Below, in pieces: positions 40,990-49,330 of a DNA stretch of 64,000 nucleotides; within the stretch, counting starts at the first letter, position 1; each line of letters starts with the position of its first letter. Source of the DNA: Catenuloplanes indicus (GTDB lineage Bacteria > Actinomycetota > Actinomycetes > Mycobacteriales > Micromonosporaceae); contig NZ_JAUSUZ010000001.1 in NCBI RefSeq assembly GCF_030813715.1, positions 6,882,001-6,946,000 on the forward strand. Reading direction: 5' to 3'. A program made the position numbers and the translations under genes. The notes under the pieces are model-generated. The model was not told where the DNA came from and searched no databases. It saw only the letters and a list, made by a program, of their open reading frames with translations.

Positions 40990-41345
40990 TCAGATGGGCG
41001 CGGTAGCCGTCGTCCGGCGCGTCCGGAGCAGGTCCGCCAGCTGCGCCCGCTGGTCCGCGGTGAGCGCGGCAGCAGGCCGGACTCGCCCCGGTTCTCCGCG
41101 GCCGCATGCCGTTCGAACGCCGCCGCACCCGCCTCGGTCAGTCGGACGTGCACGCGACGCCGGCCGGCCGGCTCCGTGCTTCGGATGATCAAACCGGCTC
41201 CCTCCAGCGGGCGCGGCCGGGTGGAGAGGGCGCCCCGGGTGAGACCGGGCACTTCCACGCTCGTCGCAGCGTCAGCAGCACCGTGAACTTCCCCCTGCCG
41301 CAGCCCACCGGCGTCCAGCGCGTCCCGGCGGCCGCCGGCCAGCGG
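40990..41345 (-). pseudogene. MarR-family regulator remnant
   Basis: In one frame 'GALSTRPRPLEGAGLIIRS' and 'AGRRRVHVRLTEAGAAAFER' are the recognition helix and wing of a MarR protein. The expected C-terminal 'ALTADQRAQLADLLR' follows in another frame, and the N-terminal 'GKFTVLLTLRRA' appears in yet another. At least two frameshifts are needed, and no start codon with a proper ribosome site is found, so the gene is dead or badly mis-sequenced. A further reading, 'DAPDDGYRAHLIGGGTPPPV' to 'VTTTVPDLTW' (down to 40877), may be the tail of the same or another lost gene. Confidence 0.55.
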
Positions 41346-41406
41346 TGACCTGATGCTGACGGATCGTCACAACTGAACCCCTGGCCGCTGCGGTGCGTGA
41401 TCGACG

Positions 41407-42645
41407 GTGATGACCGCCGCAGCGGTCCGGCGGGAGCGCCGCCGGCCGCCCGAACGATCAGGGGTGCGTGTGAGGCGTCGGAGCAGGAGGCAGCGCGGCT
41501 GGGGACGGCGGCGCGGCTGGGGTGGGCGGCGTACCCCGTGGGGCAAGATCCTCGCCGCCACGGCCGCGACCGCGCTGGTGCTGGGCGGCGGTGCGGTCGT
41601 CGGCGGCCGGATGCTGCTGACCGCCGCCACCGGCACCGTGACCCGCCAGGATCTGCTCGGCGACGCCGGCAAGGAGCGCGAGCGCGTCGACGTCGACGGC
41701 GCGAAGAACATCCTGCTGGTCGGCCTGGACACCCGTCCGGGCCAGGGCGGCGGGGAGCTGACCCGGTCCGATTCGATCATCGTGTTGCACATCCCGGCCA
41801 CGCACGACCACGCCTACTTGGTGTCGCTGCCGCGGGACACGCTGGTGGAGATCCCGGAGTACGACAACGGCGCGGTGCCGTTCGCCGGTGGCCTTAACAA
41901 GATCAATGCGGCGTTCGCGTTCGGCAGTCAGGGGCTGACCGGCGCGGACGCGCTGTCCGGCGGATTCGAGCTGCTGGCCATGACGGTGCGGGACACCACC
42001 GGCATCACGCCGGACGCGGGCGCGATCATCGACTTCGACGGCTTCACCGAGGTGGTGGAGGCGCTCGGTGAGGTCTGCATGTACGTGGACGGCGAGGTCA
42101 CCTCGATCCACGTCGGCACGAACGACCGCACCGGCGAACCGGCCCCACCGTTCATCGTGAACCCGGACGGCACGATCCGCAGCCGGGTGCCGGGCGTGAC
42201 GCCGAACGTGTACGAGAAGGGCGACCGCTGCTTCACGCCGGACGAGGCGCTGGACTTCGTCCGGCAGCGCGACCTGCTGGAGACGAACGACTTCGACTAC
42301 GGCCGGCAGCGGCACCAGCAGCAGTTCATGAAGGCGGTGCTGAGCGGCGTGCTGGAGGGCGAGGCGACCGAGTTGCCGTCCCTGCTGGCCGCCGTCGGCA
42401 GGACCATGACGGTTGACGACGGCGGCATTCCGCTGGAGGACTGGATCTTCGCGATGCGCGGGATCCGTTCCGGCGCGCTGACCACGCTCCGGGTGAACGA
42501 CGGCGAATTCAACACCGAGACGATCGACGGGGTGGGCAGCGCGGAGATTCTCGACGAGACGTCGGTGGAAATGTTCGACGCGATGGCCGAGGACCGGATG
42601 AAAGAGTTTCTCACCGAGAATCCGGACGTCGTGAATAGCGATTAG
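41407..42645 (+). CDS. LytR-CpsA-Psr (LCP) family cell-wall polymer ligase
   Basis: 412 residues from the GTG at 41407 (ATG at 41410 directly after). The basic N-terminus is followed by one membrane helix 'ILAATAATALVLGGGAVVGG'. The LCP domain has 'NILLVGLDTRPGQGGGELTR', 'SDSIIVLHIPATHDHAYLVS', 'LPRDTLVEIPEYD', 'KINAAFAFGSQGL', and 'DEALDFVRQRDLLETNDFDY' with 'GRQRHQQQFM'. The Arg and Asp residues in these motifs bind the polyprenyl-pyrophosphate head. Such enzymes attach teichoic-acid-like or arabinogalactan-like polymers to peptidoglycan outside the membrane. Its stop overlaps that of the convergent lectin gene. Confidence 0.92.
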   Translation: MMTAAAVRRERRRPPERSGVRVRRRSRRQRGWGRRRGWGGRRTPWGKILAATAATALVLGGGAVVGGRMLLTAATGTVTRQDLLGDAGKERERVDVDGAKNILLVGLDTRPGQGGGELTRSDSIIVLHIPATHDHAYLVSLPRDTLVEIPEYDNGAVPFAGGLNKINAAFAFGSQGLTGADALSGGFELLAMTVRDTTGITPDAGAIIDFDGFTEVVEALGEVCMYVDGEVTSIHVGTNDRTGEPAPPFIVNPDGTIRSRVPGVTPNVYEKGDRCFTPDEALDFVRQRDLLETNDFDYGRQRHQQQFMKAVLSGVLEGEATELPSLLAAVGRTMTVDDGGIPLEDWIFAMRGIRSGALTTLRVNDGEFNTETIDGVGSAEILDETSVEMFDAMAEDRMKEFLTENPDVVNSD

Positions 42646-43160
42646 GGGGCGGTGTACCACTGCTGGTTGAGATTGTCCGTACCGTTCCAGTCGTCCCAGA
42701 GCTGCACCTCGGTGCCGTTCTGGAACAGCACGTTGCGGTCCGCGTCCAGCCCGCGCCCGGTCGCCACGCTGCGGATCATGGTGTTGCCGTTCTCCATCGG
42801 TTCCATCCGCCACTCCTGCTGTTCGGTGCCGGAGCAGTCCCAGAGCCGCACGCGGGTGCCGGTCATGCCGGCGGTCTGGGTGTCCGCGTCCAGGCAGCGC
42901 CCGCTCGCCTTGTTGCGGATGGTGTCGCCGTCCGCGTACCAGAGCTGGTTCTCGCCGGTGTGGCAGTCCCACAACTGCAGCCGCGTGCCGTTCTTGACGA
43001 TCATGCCCTTGTCCGCGTCCATGCACTTGTCGTTGTACACGTTCCGGATCTGGAAGTAGGCGGTGTCATCCGCGTACGCGGGTGAGGAGAGCGCGAGAGA
43101 GAGCCCGGCGAGCGAGACGGATGCGGCGATGAGAAGGGTAGAATTCGCAATTCTCGTCAT
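42642..43160 (-). CDS. Secreted ricin-type beta-trefoil lectin
   Basis: 172 residues from the ATG at 43160 (a GTG at 43190 is possible). Signal peptide 'LLIAASVSLAGLSLALSSPA'. Three repeats of the ricin B fold: 'CMDADKGMIVKNGTRLQLWD', 'CLDADTQTAGMTGTRVRLWD' and 'GLDADRNVLFQNGTEVQLWD', each with the Gln-x-Trp-type end ('ENQLWY', 'EQQEWRM', 'NQQWYTAP'). The domain binds carbohydrate. The protein contains nothing else, so it is a free-standing secreted lectin, perhaps targeting polysaccharide surfaces. The stop codon overlaps that of the LCP gene. Confidence 0.9.
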   Translation of the reverse strand: MTRIANSTLLIAASVSLAGLSLALSSPAYADDTAYFQIRNVYNDKCMDADKGMIVKNGTRLQLWDCHTGENQLWYADGDTIRNKASGRCLDADTQTAGMTGTRVRLWDCSGTEQQEWRMEPMENGNTMIRSVATGRGLDADRNVLFQNGTEVQLWDDWNGTDNLNQQWYTAP

Positions 43161-43244
43161 GCCGGAAAGGCTACCGGCGATGGTGCGCACACAATTGCCG
43201 TATCGACGAACAAGTCTATGATGGACGCGCTAAACGGGGCAATT

Positions 43245-43679
43245 TCAGGAGCGGGTCAGCGGCCGCCACTCCAGCGGCGTGGAGAGGATCATCGTGCTGG
43301 ACGGCGGCCCGTACCGCCCGAGCCGGTCGATCACCCGCTCGAACGCGACCATCGACGCGGCCGCGACGCGCAGCATGCAGCACGTGTCCCCGGTGACGCG
43401 GTGGATCTGCAGGATCTCCGGCCAGGTCGCCACGTCCGGGTCGCGCAGCACGCAGAGCGAGCCGTAGCAGGACATCCGGATCAGCGCGAGCACGCTGCGC
43501 CCGGCCCGTGCCGGGTCGATGTGCGCGTGGTAGCCGCTGATCACGCCGGACTCCTCGAGCCGCCGTACCCGCTCGGCCACGGCCGGTGCGGACAGGTGCA
43601 CCCGCCGGGACAGCTCGGAGTAGGACAGCCGCGCGTCCGCCTGCAGCTCGCCGAGGATCGCCCAGTCCATGTCGTCCAT
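43245..43679 (-). CDS. Lrp/AsnC family transcriptional regulator
   Basis: 144 residues from the ATG at 43679, with GGAAAG upstream. The winged helix 'MDWAILGELQADARLSYSEL' with 'HLSAPAVAERVRRLEESGVI' is followed by the RAM-type ligand domain ('RVTGDTCCMLRVAAASMVAF'). Proteins of this type bind an amino acid (or derivative) and form octamers. It is divergent from the kynurenine genes with a 110-nt spacer, so it probably senses tryptophan or kynurenine and controls them (inference). The protein keeps the typical length of the family. Confidence 0.9.
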   Translation of the reverse strand: MDDMDWAILGELQADARLSYSELSRRVHLSAPAVAERVRRLEESGVISGYHAHIDPARAGRSVLALIRMSCYGSLCVLRDPDVATWPEILQIHRVTGDTCCMLRVAAASMVAFERVIDRLGRYGPPSSTMILSTPLEWRPLTRS

Positions 43680-43789
43680 GCACACTTTCCGTTCGGGAGG
43701 TCAAACCCAAGATCACGTCACGAACTCAAGGTAGACCGGCCCGAGACCCAGCGACAAGACATTCCGGAAAGGCGAAGCGCGGGGGAATC

Positions 43790-44590
43790 ATGGACCGCGT
43801 GATCGAAACCCTGACCGCGGCCCAGCGTGACGCCAAAGCCACCGCGAACGCGGGCGAGCCGACGACCGCGTTCGCCGGCCGCGTCCCGTACGACACCTAC
43901 GTGCATGCCACCACGCTGCACTCGTTGCAGCGCACGCTCAGCGGCGAGCCGGGCGAGATGTCGTTCCTGATGGTCAGCCAGATCATGGAGCTGTACTTCG
44001 GCCTCACCCGGTTCGAGCTGGCCGGTGCGCGCGAGCTGATCCGGCGGGACGACGCCTGGGGCGCACTCGCCCCGCTGCGCCGCGCCACGCTGGACCTGGA
44101 GGGCCTGAACGCGGCGTGGAAGGCGCTGAGCTGGATGACGCCGTCCGACTTCAACCGGTTCCGCGATCTGCTCGGCGAGGGTTCCGGCTTCCAGTCGGCC
44201 GCGTACCGGAAGCTGGAGTTCCTGCTCGGCCTCAAGAGCGAGTCGCTGATCCGGCCGTTCCGGCGCTCCGAGGCGTACCCCCGGCTGGCCGCGGCCCTGG
44301 CGGAGCCGAGCCTGTGGGACGAGGCGATGGCGTTGACCGGCCGGCACGGCAAGGGCTGGGTCGAGATCTACGCGGACGACGGCCCGCACAACCACCTGCG
44401 TATGCTCGGCGAGGCGCTGACCGGGGTGGCGGTCGCGTTCGGCGAGTGGCGGCACCAGCACCTGCTCGCGGTGCGGCGCACGATGGGCGCGAAATCCGGC
44501 TCCGGCGGCTCGGCCGGCATCGCCTGGCTGGAGCGCTCCGCGGCCCGCGTCGTCTTCCCCGAGCTGTGGGACGCCCGCACCCACATGTGA
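43790..44590 (+). CDS. kynA: Tryptophan 2,3-dioxygenase
   Basis: 266 residues from the ATG at 43790 with GGGGGAA upstream. The alpha-helical heme enzyme pattern: 'YDTYVHATTLHSLQRTLSGE', 'EMSFLMVSQIMELYFGLTRF', 'FRDLLGEGSGFQSAAYRKLE', the proximal heme His in 'GEWRHQHLLAVRRTMGAKSG', and 'GSGGSAGIAWLERSAARVVF'. The family's substrate-binding residues are present in 'GFQSAAYR' and 'GSGGSAG'. It opens the indole ring of L-tryptophan to N-formylkynurenine. It is the first gene of the three-gene cassette; the next gene begins 31 nt downstream. Confidence 0.95.
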   Translation: MDRVIETLTAAQRDAKATANAGEPTTAFAGRVPYDTYVHATTLHSLQRTLSGEPGEMSFLMVSQIMELYFGLTRFELAGARELIRRDDAWGALAPLRRATLDLEGLNAAWKALSWMTPSDFNRFRDLLGEGSGFQSAAYRKLEFLLGLKSESLIRPFRRSEAYPRLAAALAEPSLWDEAMALTGRHGKGWVEIYADDGPHNHLRMLGEALTGVAVAFGEWRHQHLLAVRRTMGAKSGSGGSAGIAWLERSAARVVFPELWDARTHM

Positions 44591-44620
44591 CCCGGCACCC
44601 GGCAGGAGAGAAGAGATTCG

Positions 44621-45886
44621 ATGAGCCTGGACGAGACCGGCGCGCGCCGCCGGGACGCCGAGGATCCTGGCCACCGGCCCATGTTCCTGGTCCCGCCCGC
44701 GTCCGGCGGCCGGTACCCGGAGTCGGCCTACCTGGTCGGCAACTCGCTCGGCCTGCAGCCGCGCGCGGCCCGCGACGCGCTGGCCGTGCACCTGGACGAC
44801 TGGGCCACGCTCGGCGTCGAGGGCTTCTGGGAGGCGCGTGAGCCCTGGCTGACGCTGCCGCAGCGGCTGGCCGTGCCGTCCGCGCGGATCGTCGGCGCGC
44901 ACCCGGAGGAGACGGTGGTGATGAACTCGCTCACCGTCAACCTGCACCTGCTGATGATCTCGTTCTACCGCCCGGCCGGTGCCCGGACCCGGATCGTGAT
45001 CGAGGACGCCGCGTTCCCGTCGGACGGTTACGCGGTGCGCAGCCAGGCCGCGCTGCACGGTCTGGACCCGGACACCACCGTGGTACGCCTGCGCCCGCGC
45101 CCCGGCGAGGACGTGCTGCGCACCGAGGACGTCACCGCGTTCCTCCGCGACGAGGGCGACACCGTCGCGCTGCTACTGCTAGGCGGCGTCAACTACCTGA
45201 CCGGCGAGCTGGCCGACATTCCGGCGCTGACCGAGGCCGGGCGCGCGGCCGGTGCGATCGTCGGCTGGGACCTGGCGCACGCGGCCGGCAGCGTGGAACT
45301 GCGGCTGCACGACTGGGGTGCCGACTTCGCGGCCTGGTGCAACTACAAGTACCTCAACTCCGGTCCGGGCGCGCCCGGCAGCGCGTTCGTGCACGCCCGG
45401 CACCTCGGCGACCCGGCGATCCGGCGGCTGGACGGCTGGTGGGGCAACGACGAGCGCACCCGGTTCGAGATGGCGCCGGTCAGCCGTCCACCGGCGAGCG
45501 CGGACGCGTGGCAGCTCTCCACGCCGCAGACGCTCGCGCTCGCGCCGATGACCAGCGCGCTCGCGCTGTTCGACGAGGTCGGCATGCCCGCGCTGCGGGC
45601 CCGCAGCCTCCGCCTGACCGGCTACCTGATGGACGCGCTGGACTCGGTCACGCCCGGCCGCCCGCTGGAGGTGATCACGCCCCGGGCCGCGGAGCGCCGC
45701 GGTGGTCAGGTCTCCGTGCGCGTCGCCGGGCAGGGCGCCGGTGAGCTGGCCAAACGCCTCAGGTTCGAGCACGGCGTGCTGGTCGACTCGCGGGAACCGG
45801 ACGTGATCCGGCTGGCCCCGGCTGCGCTCTACTCCAGCTACCACGACTGCTGGCGTGCCGCGGTCGCGCTGGCCGCGCTCACCTGA
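44621..45886 (+). CDS. kynU: Kynureninase
   Basis: 421 residues from the ATG at 44621, with GGAG upstream. Fold-type I PLP enzyme: 'YLVGNSLGLQPRAARDALAV', 'VVMNSLTVNLHLLMISFYRP', 'GWDLAHAAGSVELRLHDWG', the PLP Lys in 'WCNYKYLNSGPGAPGSAFV', and 'LDGWWGNDERTRFEMAP'. It cleaves kynurenine to anthranilate and alanine (or 3-hydroxykynurenine to 3-hydroxyanthranilate). Its stop overlaps the start of the hydrolase gene (TGATG), showing translational coupling. The adjacent kynA and the formamidase-like hydrolase fill the rest of the pathway. Confidence 0.95.
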   Translation: MSLDETGARRRDAEDPGHRPMFLVPPASGGRYPESAYLVGNSLGLQPRAARDALAVHLDDWATLGVEGFWEAREPWLTLPQRLAVPSARIVGAHPEETVVMNSLTVNLHLLMISFYRPAGARTRIVIEDAAFPSDGYAVRSQAALHGLDPDTTVVRLRPRPGEDVLRTEDVTAFLRDEGDTVALLLLGGVNYLTGELADIPALTEAGRAAGAIVGWDLAHAAGSVELRLHDWGADFAAWCNYKYLNSGPGAPGSAFVHARHLGDPAIRRLDGWWGNDERTRFEMAPVSRPPASADAWQLSTPQTLALAPMTSALALFDEVGMPALRARSLRLTGYLMDALDSVTPGRPLEVITPRAAERRGGQVSVRVAGQGAGELAKRLRFEHGVLVDSREPDVIRLAPAALYSSYHDCWRAAVALAALT

Positions 45887-46611
45887 TGCCGGGCGAGGAC
45901 GAGTCGGTGCTGTCCCGGCCCGCGCCGGAGCCGGACCGTACGGTCGCCTACGGCGACGACCAGGACCAGATCGCGGGGGTACGCCTCGGCGACGCGACCC
46001 GGCCGCTGCTGGTGATCCTGCACGGCGGCTTCTGGCGCCCCCGGTTCGACCGCACGCACACCGGCCCGATGGCCGAGGCGCTGCGCTCGGCCGGCTGGAC
46101 CACGGCCGCGGTCGAGTACCGCCGGATTCCCGGCGACCCGGCCGCGACCACGTCCGACGTGCGGGCCGCGCTGGACGCGCTGCCGTCGCTGGTAACCGCG
46201 CACGACGGCCGCATGATCGTGATCGGTCACTCGGCCGGTGGTCACCTCGCGCTGCACGCGGCCGCACATGATCACTCGCTGTGGACGGTCGCGCTCTCCC
46301 CGGTCGCGGATCTGCGCCGGGCCGAGCGGCTGGGGCTCGGCGGCGGCGCGGTGCGCGCGTTCCTCGGCGCGCACGAGGGCGCGGCGCTCGATCCGATGCG
46401 GCTGCCACCCGTACCCGCGGAACGGGTGGTGCTCCTGCACGGCCGCCGGGACGAGACGGTGCCGGCCGAGATCTCCGCGGCGTACGCGGCACGCGGCGGC
46501 GGCGAGCTGATCGCGCCCGCGGACGCGCACCACTACTCGTTCATCGACCCGGACGACCCGCACTGGCCGCTGCTGACGGACACGCTCTCCGGCCTGAGCC
46601 GGAGAGCGTGA
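45886..46611 (+). CDS. Alpha/beta hydrolase, probable kynurenine formamidase
   Basis: 241 residues from the ATG at 45886, overlapping the kynU stop. The oxyanion-hole motif 'LLVILHGGFWRPRFDRT' has the HGG-x-W form of kynurenine formamidases. The nucleophile elbow 'IVIGHSAGGHLALHA' gives Ser. The His partner is in 'APADAHHYSFIDPDD', with the Asp in 'LLHGRRDETVP'. Hydrolysis of N-formylkynurenine to kynurenine is the missing middle step between the two preceding genes, so the position in the operon supports this function strongly. Sequence alone would only say alpha/beta hydrolase. Confidence 0.85.
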   Translation: MPGEDESVLSRPAPEPDRTVAYGDDQDQIAGVRLGDATRPLLVILHGGFWRPRFDRTHTGPMAEALRSAGWTTAAVEYRRIPGDPAATTSDVRAALDALPSLVTAHDGRMIVIGHSAGGHLALHAAAHDHSLWTVALSPVADLRRAERLGLGGGAVRAFLGAHEGAALDPMRLPPVPAERVVLLHGRRDETVPAEISAAYAARGGGELIAPADAHHYSFIDPDDPHWPLLTDTLSGLSRRA

Positions 46612-46615
46612 CCCC

Positions 46616-46912
46616 TCACGCGCGGGTGCCGGAGACCTTCGACGTGCCGAACGCGCCGAGCTTGACGTCGCCGGACAGCTCGTCGCCGCTGGCGGTCACG
46701 TTGAACGCCAGCCTCACCGGGATCGGCTTGGTCAGGTCGAGCGTGAACGTGGCGTTGTCGCCGGACGCGGTGCCGTCCTGGATCGGGGCGGTCTCGCCGC
46801 CCTGCTTGGCGGTGCCGGTGAGCACGTCACCGTCCGTGGCCAGGTCGAGAATCGCCGTCTGCTTGCCCATCGGCGTGCTGATCTCTACGTTCCAGGTTCC
46901 CGAGATGCTCAT
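46616..46912 (-). CDS. Small beta-rich hypothetical protein
   Basis: 98 residues from the ATG at 46912. All strands: 'SISGTWNVEISTPMGKQTAI', 'DGDVLTGTAKQGGETAPIQD', 'NATFTLDLTKPIPVRLAFNV', 'DELSGDVKLGAFGTSKVSGT'. The pattern suggests a small lipocalin-like or beta-barrel fold in which a fixed motif 'G(T/K)W(N/D)' opens the barrel. There is no signal peptide or catalytic residue. Function unknown. It lies convergent to the kynurenine operon and divergent from pobA. Confidence 0.7.
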   Translation of the reverse strand: MSISGTWNVEISTPMGKQTAILDLATDGDVLTGTAKQGGETAPIQDGTASGDNATFTLDLTKPIPVRLAFNVTASGDELSGDVKLGAFGTSKVSGTRA

Positions 46913-46995
46913 GTTCGCGAGGCTACCCTACTGGTGGGTAGGTAAAAAGCGTTCACCTGTTTTCCGGTGACCGGAAGAGCGATAGCGTGCGATCC

Positions 46996-48159
46996 ATGCG
47001 GACACAGGTCGGGATCATCGGCGCCGGCCCGGCCGGCCTGCTCCTGTCGCACCTGCTGCACCTCGAGGGCGTCGACTCCGTGGTCCTGGAGCTGCGCGAC
47101 CGGGCGTACGTGGAGGCCCGCGTCCGGGCCGGCGTGCTGGAGCAGCCCACGGTCGACCTGCTGCGCGAGGCCGGCGTGGGGGAGCGGATGGACGCGCAGG
47201 GGCTGCCGCACGACGGCATCTCGCTGCGCTTCGACGGCGCGGACCACCGCATCGACTTCGCGGCGCTGACCGGGCGGCGGATCACCGTCTACGGCCAGCA
47301 GGAGGTGGTCAAGGACCTGATCGCGCGACGCCTCGCGGACGGCGGCGACCTGCGCTTCGGCGTGTCGGACGTGGCGGTGGACCCGCGCGGGACGATCACC
47401 TATGCCGACGCGGCCGGCGCGCGCCGGACGCTGGACTGCGACGTGATCGCCGGGTGCGACGGCTTCCACGGCATCACCCGCGACGCGATCCCGGCCGGTG
47501 CGCTGGCCGTGCACCAGCACACGTACCCGTTCGCCTGGCTCGGCGTGCTCGCCGAGGCGCCGCCGTCGCACCACGAGCTGATCTACACGTACCATCCGCG
47601 CGGTTTCGCGCTGCACAGCATGCGTTCGCCGCGCATCACCCGGCTCTACCTCCAGGTGCCGCCGGAGGAGCGGATCGAGGACTGGTCCGACCGGCGGATC
47701 TGGGACGAGCTGCACACCCGGCTCGCCGCGGACGGGTTCACGCTGGCCGAGGGGCCGATCCTGGAGAAGAGCGTGACCGGCATGCGCAGCTTCGTGGCCG
47801 CGCCGATGCGCCACGAGCGGCTGTTCCTGGCCGGCGACGCCGCGCACATCGTGCCGCCGACCGGCGCGAAGGGGATGAACCTGGCGATCGCGGACGTCCG
47901 CCGGCTCAGCGTCGCGCTCACCGCGCTGCTGCGGAACAAGGACCCGGAACCCGCCCGGCGGTACGGCGCGGAGTGCCTCAGCCGGGTCTGGCGCGCGCAG
48001 CACTTCTCCTGGTGGATGACCTCGATGCTGCATACGTTCCCGGACCACGACCCGTTCCAGCGCGAGCTGCAACTGGCCCAGCTGCGCTACACCGCGACCT
48101 CGCAGGCCGCTGCCACCTCGTTGGCCGAGAACTACGTCGGCCTGCCGTACGCGCGCTGA
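46996..48159 (+). CDS. pobA: 4-hydroxybenzoate 3-monooxygenase
   Basis: 387 residues from the ATG at 46996 (a GTG at 46987 is possible). FAD fold 'QVGIIGAGPAGLLLSHLLHL', the 'DG' motif in 'DCDVIAGCDGFHGITRDAIP', and the second FAD motif 'LFLAGDAAHIVPPTGAKGMN'. 'EARVRAGVLEQPTVDLLREA', the NADPH region 'GQQEVVKDLIARRL' and 'RYTATSQAAATSLAENYVGL' are specific to p-hydroxybenzoate hydroxylase. It forms protocatechuate from 4-hydroxybenzoate. It is not followed by protocatechuate ring-cleavage genes, so the downstream pathway must be elsewhere. Confidence 0.93.
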   Translation: MRTQVGIIGAGPAGLLLSHLLHLEGVDSVVLELRDRAYVEARVRAGVLEQPTVDLLREAGVGERMDAQGLPHDGISLRFDGADHRIDFAALTGRRITVYGQQEVVKDLIARRLADGGDLRFGVSDVAVDPRGTITYADAAGARRTLDCDVIAGCDGFHGITRDAIPAGALAVHQHTYPFAWLGVLAEAPPSHHELIYTYHPRGFALHSMRSPRITRLYLQVPPEERIEDWSDRRIWDELHTRLAADGFTLAEGPILEKSVTGMRSFVAAPMRHERLFLAGDAAHIVPPTGAKGMNLAIADVRRLSVALTALLRNKDPEPARRYGAECLSRVWRAQHFSWWMTSMLHTFPDHDPFQRELQLAQLRYTATSQAAATSLAENYVGLPYAR

Positions 48160-48176
48160 TCCGACACAATGGATCG

Positions 48177-49277
48177 ATGCTGGACGAGGCGTGGCTCACC
48201 GCGGCCGACGAGTTGTTGCGCATCCCGAGCACCGCGGACCGGCCGGGCGAGCTGGCCCGCGCGCTGGACTGGATGATCGACCGGGCCGGCCCCGGCTTCA
48301 CGGCCGAGCGGTTCGAGTCGCGCGGCAAGCCCAGCGCGCTGATCTACCGCGGTGACGTGCGGCCCGGCCGGTTCCGGATCATCCTGAACGGCCATCTGGA
48401 CGTGGTGCCGGCGCCGGACGAGCTGTTCACACCGCGCCGCTCCGGCGACCGGCTCTACGCCCGCGGCGCGCAGGACATGAAGCTCTCCGCGCTCGTCATG
48501 ACGGACGTTTTCCGCGAACTCGCGCCGGTGCTGCCGTACCCGCTGGGCCTGCAGCTGGTGCTGGACGAGGAGGTCGGCGGCCGGGACGGCACCGGCCACC
48601 AGATCGAGGCCGGCGTGACCACGGACTTCGCGGTGATCGGCGAGATGAGCCGGCTGGACATCACGGTCGAGTCCAAGGGACTGATCGACGTCACACTCAC
48701 CGCGGAGGGGCGGGCCGCGCACGGTGCCTACCCCTGGCTCGGCGACAACGCGCTGCTCACCGTGGTCGGCGCGGTCCGGGCGTTGCTGGACCGCTACCCG
48801 GTGCCGGATTCCGAGGTGTGGCGCACGACCATCAACGTTGCGAAGATCGACACGCCGAACATCGCGTTCAACCAGGTCCCCGCGGCCGCGTCGGCCTGGC
48901 TGAACCTGCGTTTCCCGCCCACCGACCCGGACTTCACCGGGCGGGGCGTCGCCGAGGTGACGACACACCTGTCCGAGATCGCCGGCCCGGGCGTCGCGGT
49001 CGGCGTCGCGCACGTCGACGCGCCGCACCTCGCCCAGCGGGACCATCCGGATGTGACCGCGCTCCGCCGCGCCGCGCGGGCCCAAGGGTACGACGGCGCG
49101 TTCCTGCGCCGGCACGGTGCGGGCGACGGCCGGTTCTACTTCCAGGCCGGGATGGCCGCGGTCGCGTTCGGCATCGGCGGCGACGGCCAGCACGGGCCGG
49201 ACGAACACGCCGATCTGCGCACGATCATGCCGTACCGGGACGCGCTGCGGGAGTTCCTGCTGAGCGTGCGTTCGTAA
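48177..49277 (+). CDS. M20 family metallopeptidase (ArgE/DapE type)
   Basis: 366 residues from the ATG at 48177. Metal ligands: 'IILNGHLDVVPAPDELF' (His and Asp), 'ARGAQDMKLSALVM' (bridging Asp), 'QLVLDEEVGGRDGTGHQ' (catalytic Glu pair), then 'VIGEMSRLDITVESKGLIDV' opening the dimerisation domain with 'AHGAYPWLGDNALLTVVGAV', and the last ligand His in 'DGQHGPDEHADLRTIMPYRD'. It cleaves an amide bond of an acylated amino acid or small peptide. It starts 17 nt after pobA and may be cotranscribed, though the two functions are unrelated by family knowledge. Confidence 0.88.
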   Translation: MLDEAWLTAADELLRIPSTADRPGELARALDWMIDRAGPGFTAERFESRGKPSALIYRGDVRPGRFRIILNGHLDVVPAPDELFTPRRSGDRLYARGAQDMKLSALVMTDVFRELAPVLPYPLGLQLVLDEEVGGRDGTGHQIEAGVTTDFAVIGEMSRLDITVESKGLIDVTLTAEGRAAHGAYPWLGDNALLTVVGAVRALLDRYPVPDSEVWRTTINVAKIDTPNIAFNQVPAAASAWLNLRFPPTDPDFTGRGVAEVTTHLSEIAGPGVAVGVAHVDAPHLAQRDHPDVTALRRAARAQGYDGAFLRRHGAGDGRFYFQAGMAAVAFGIGGDGQHGPDEHADLRTIMPYRDALREFLLSVRS

Positions 49278-49330
49278 AGTTCGCACCGCCACGGCCGATG
49301 GGACAGGCACGGCGGCCGGGGACGGTGGGG

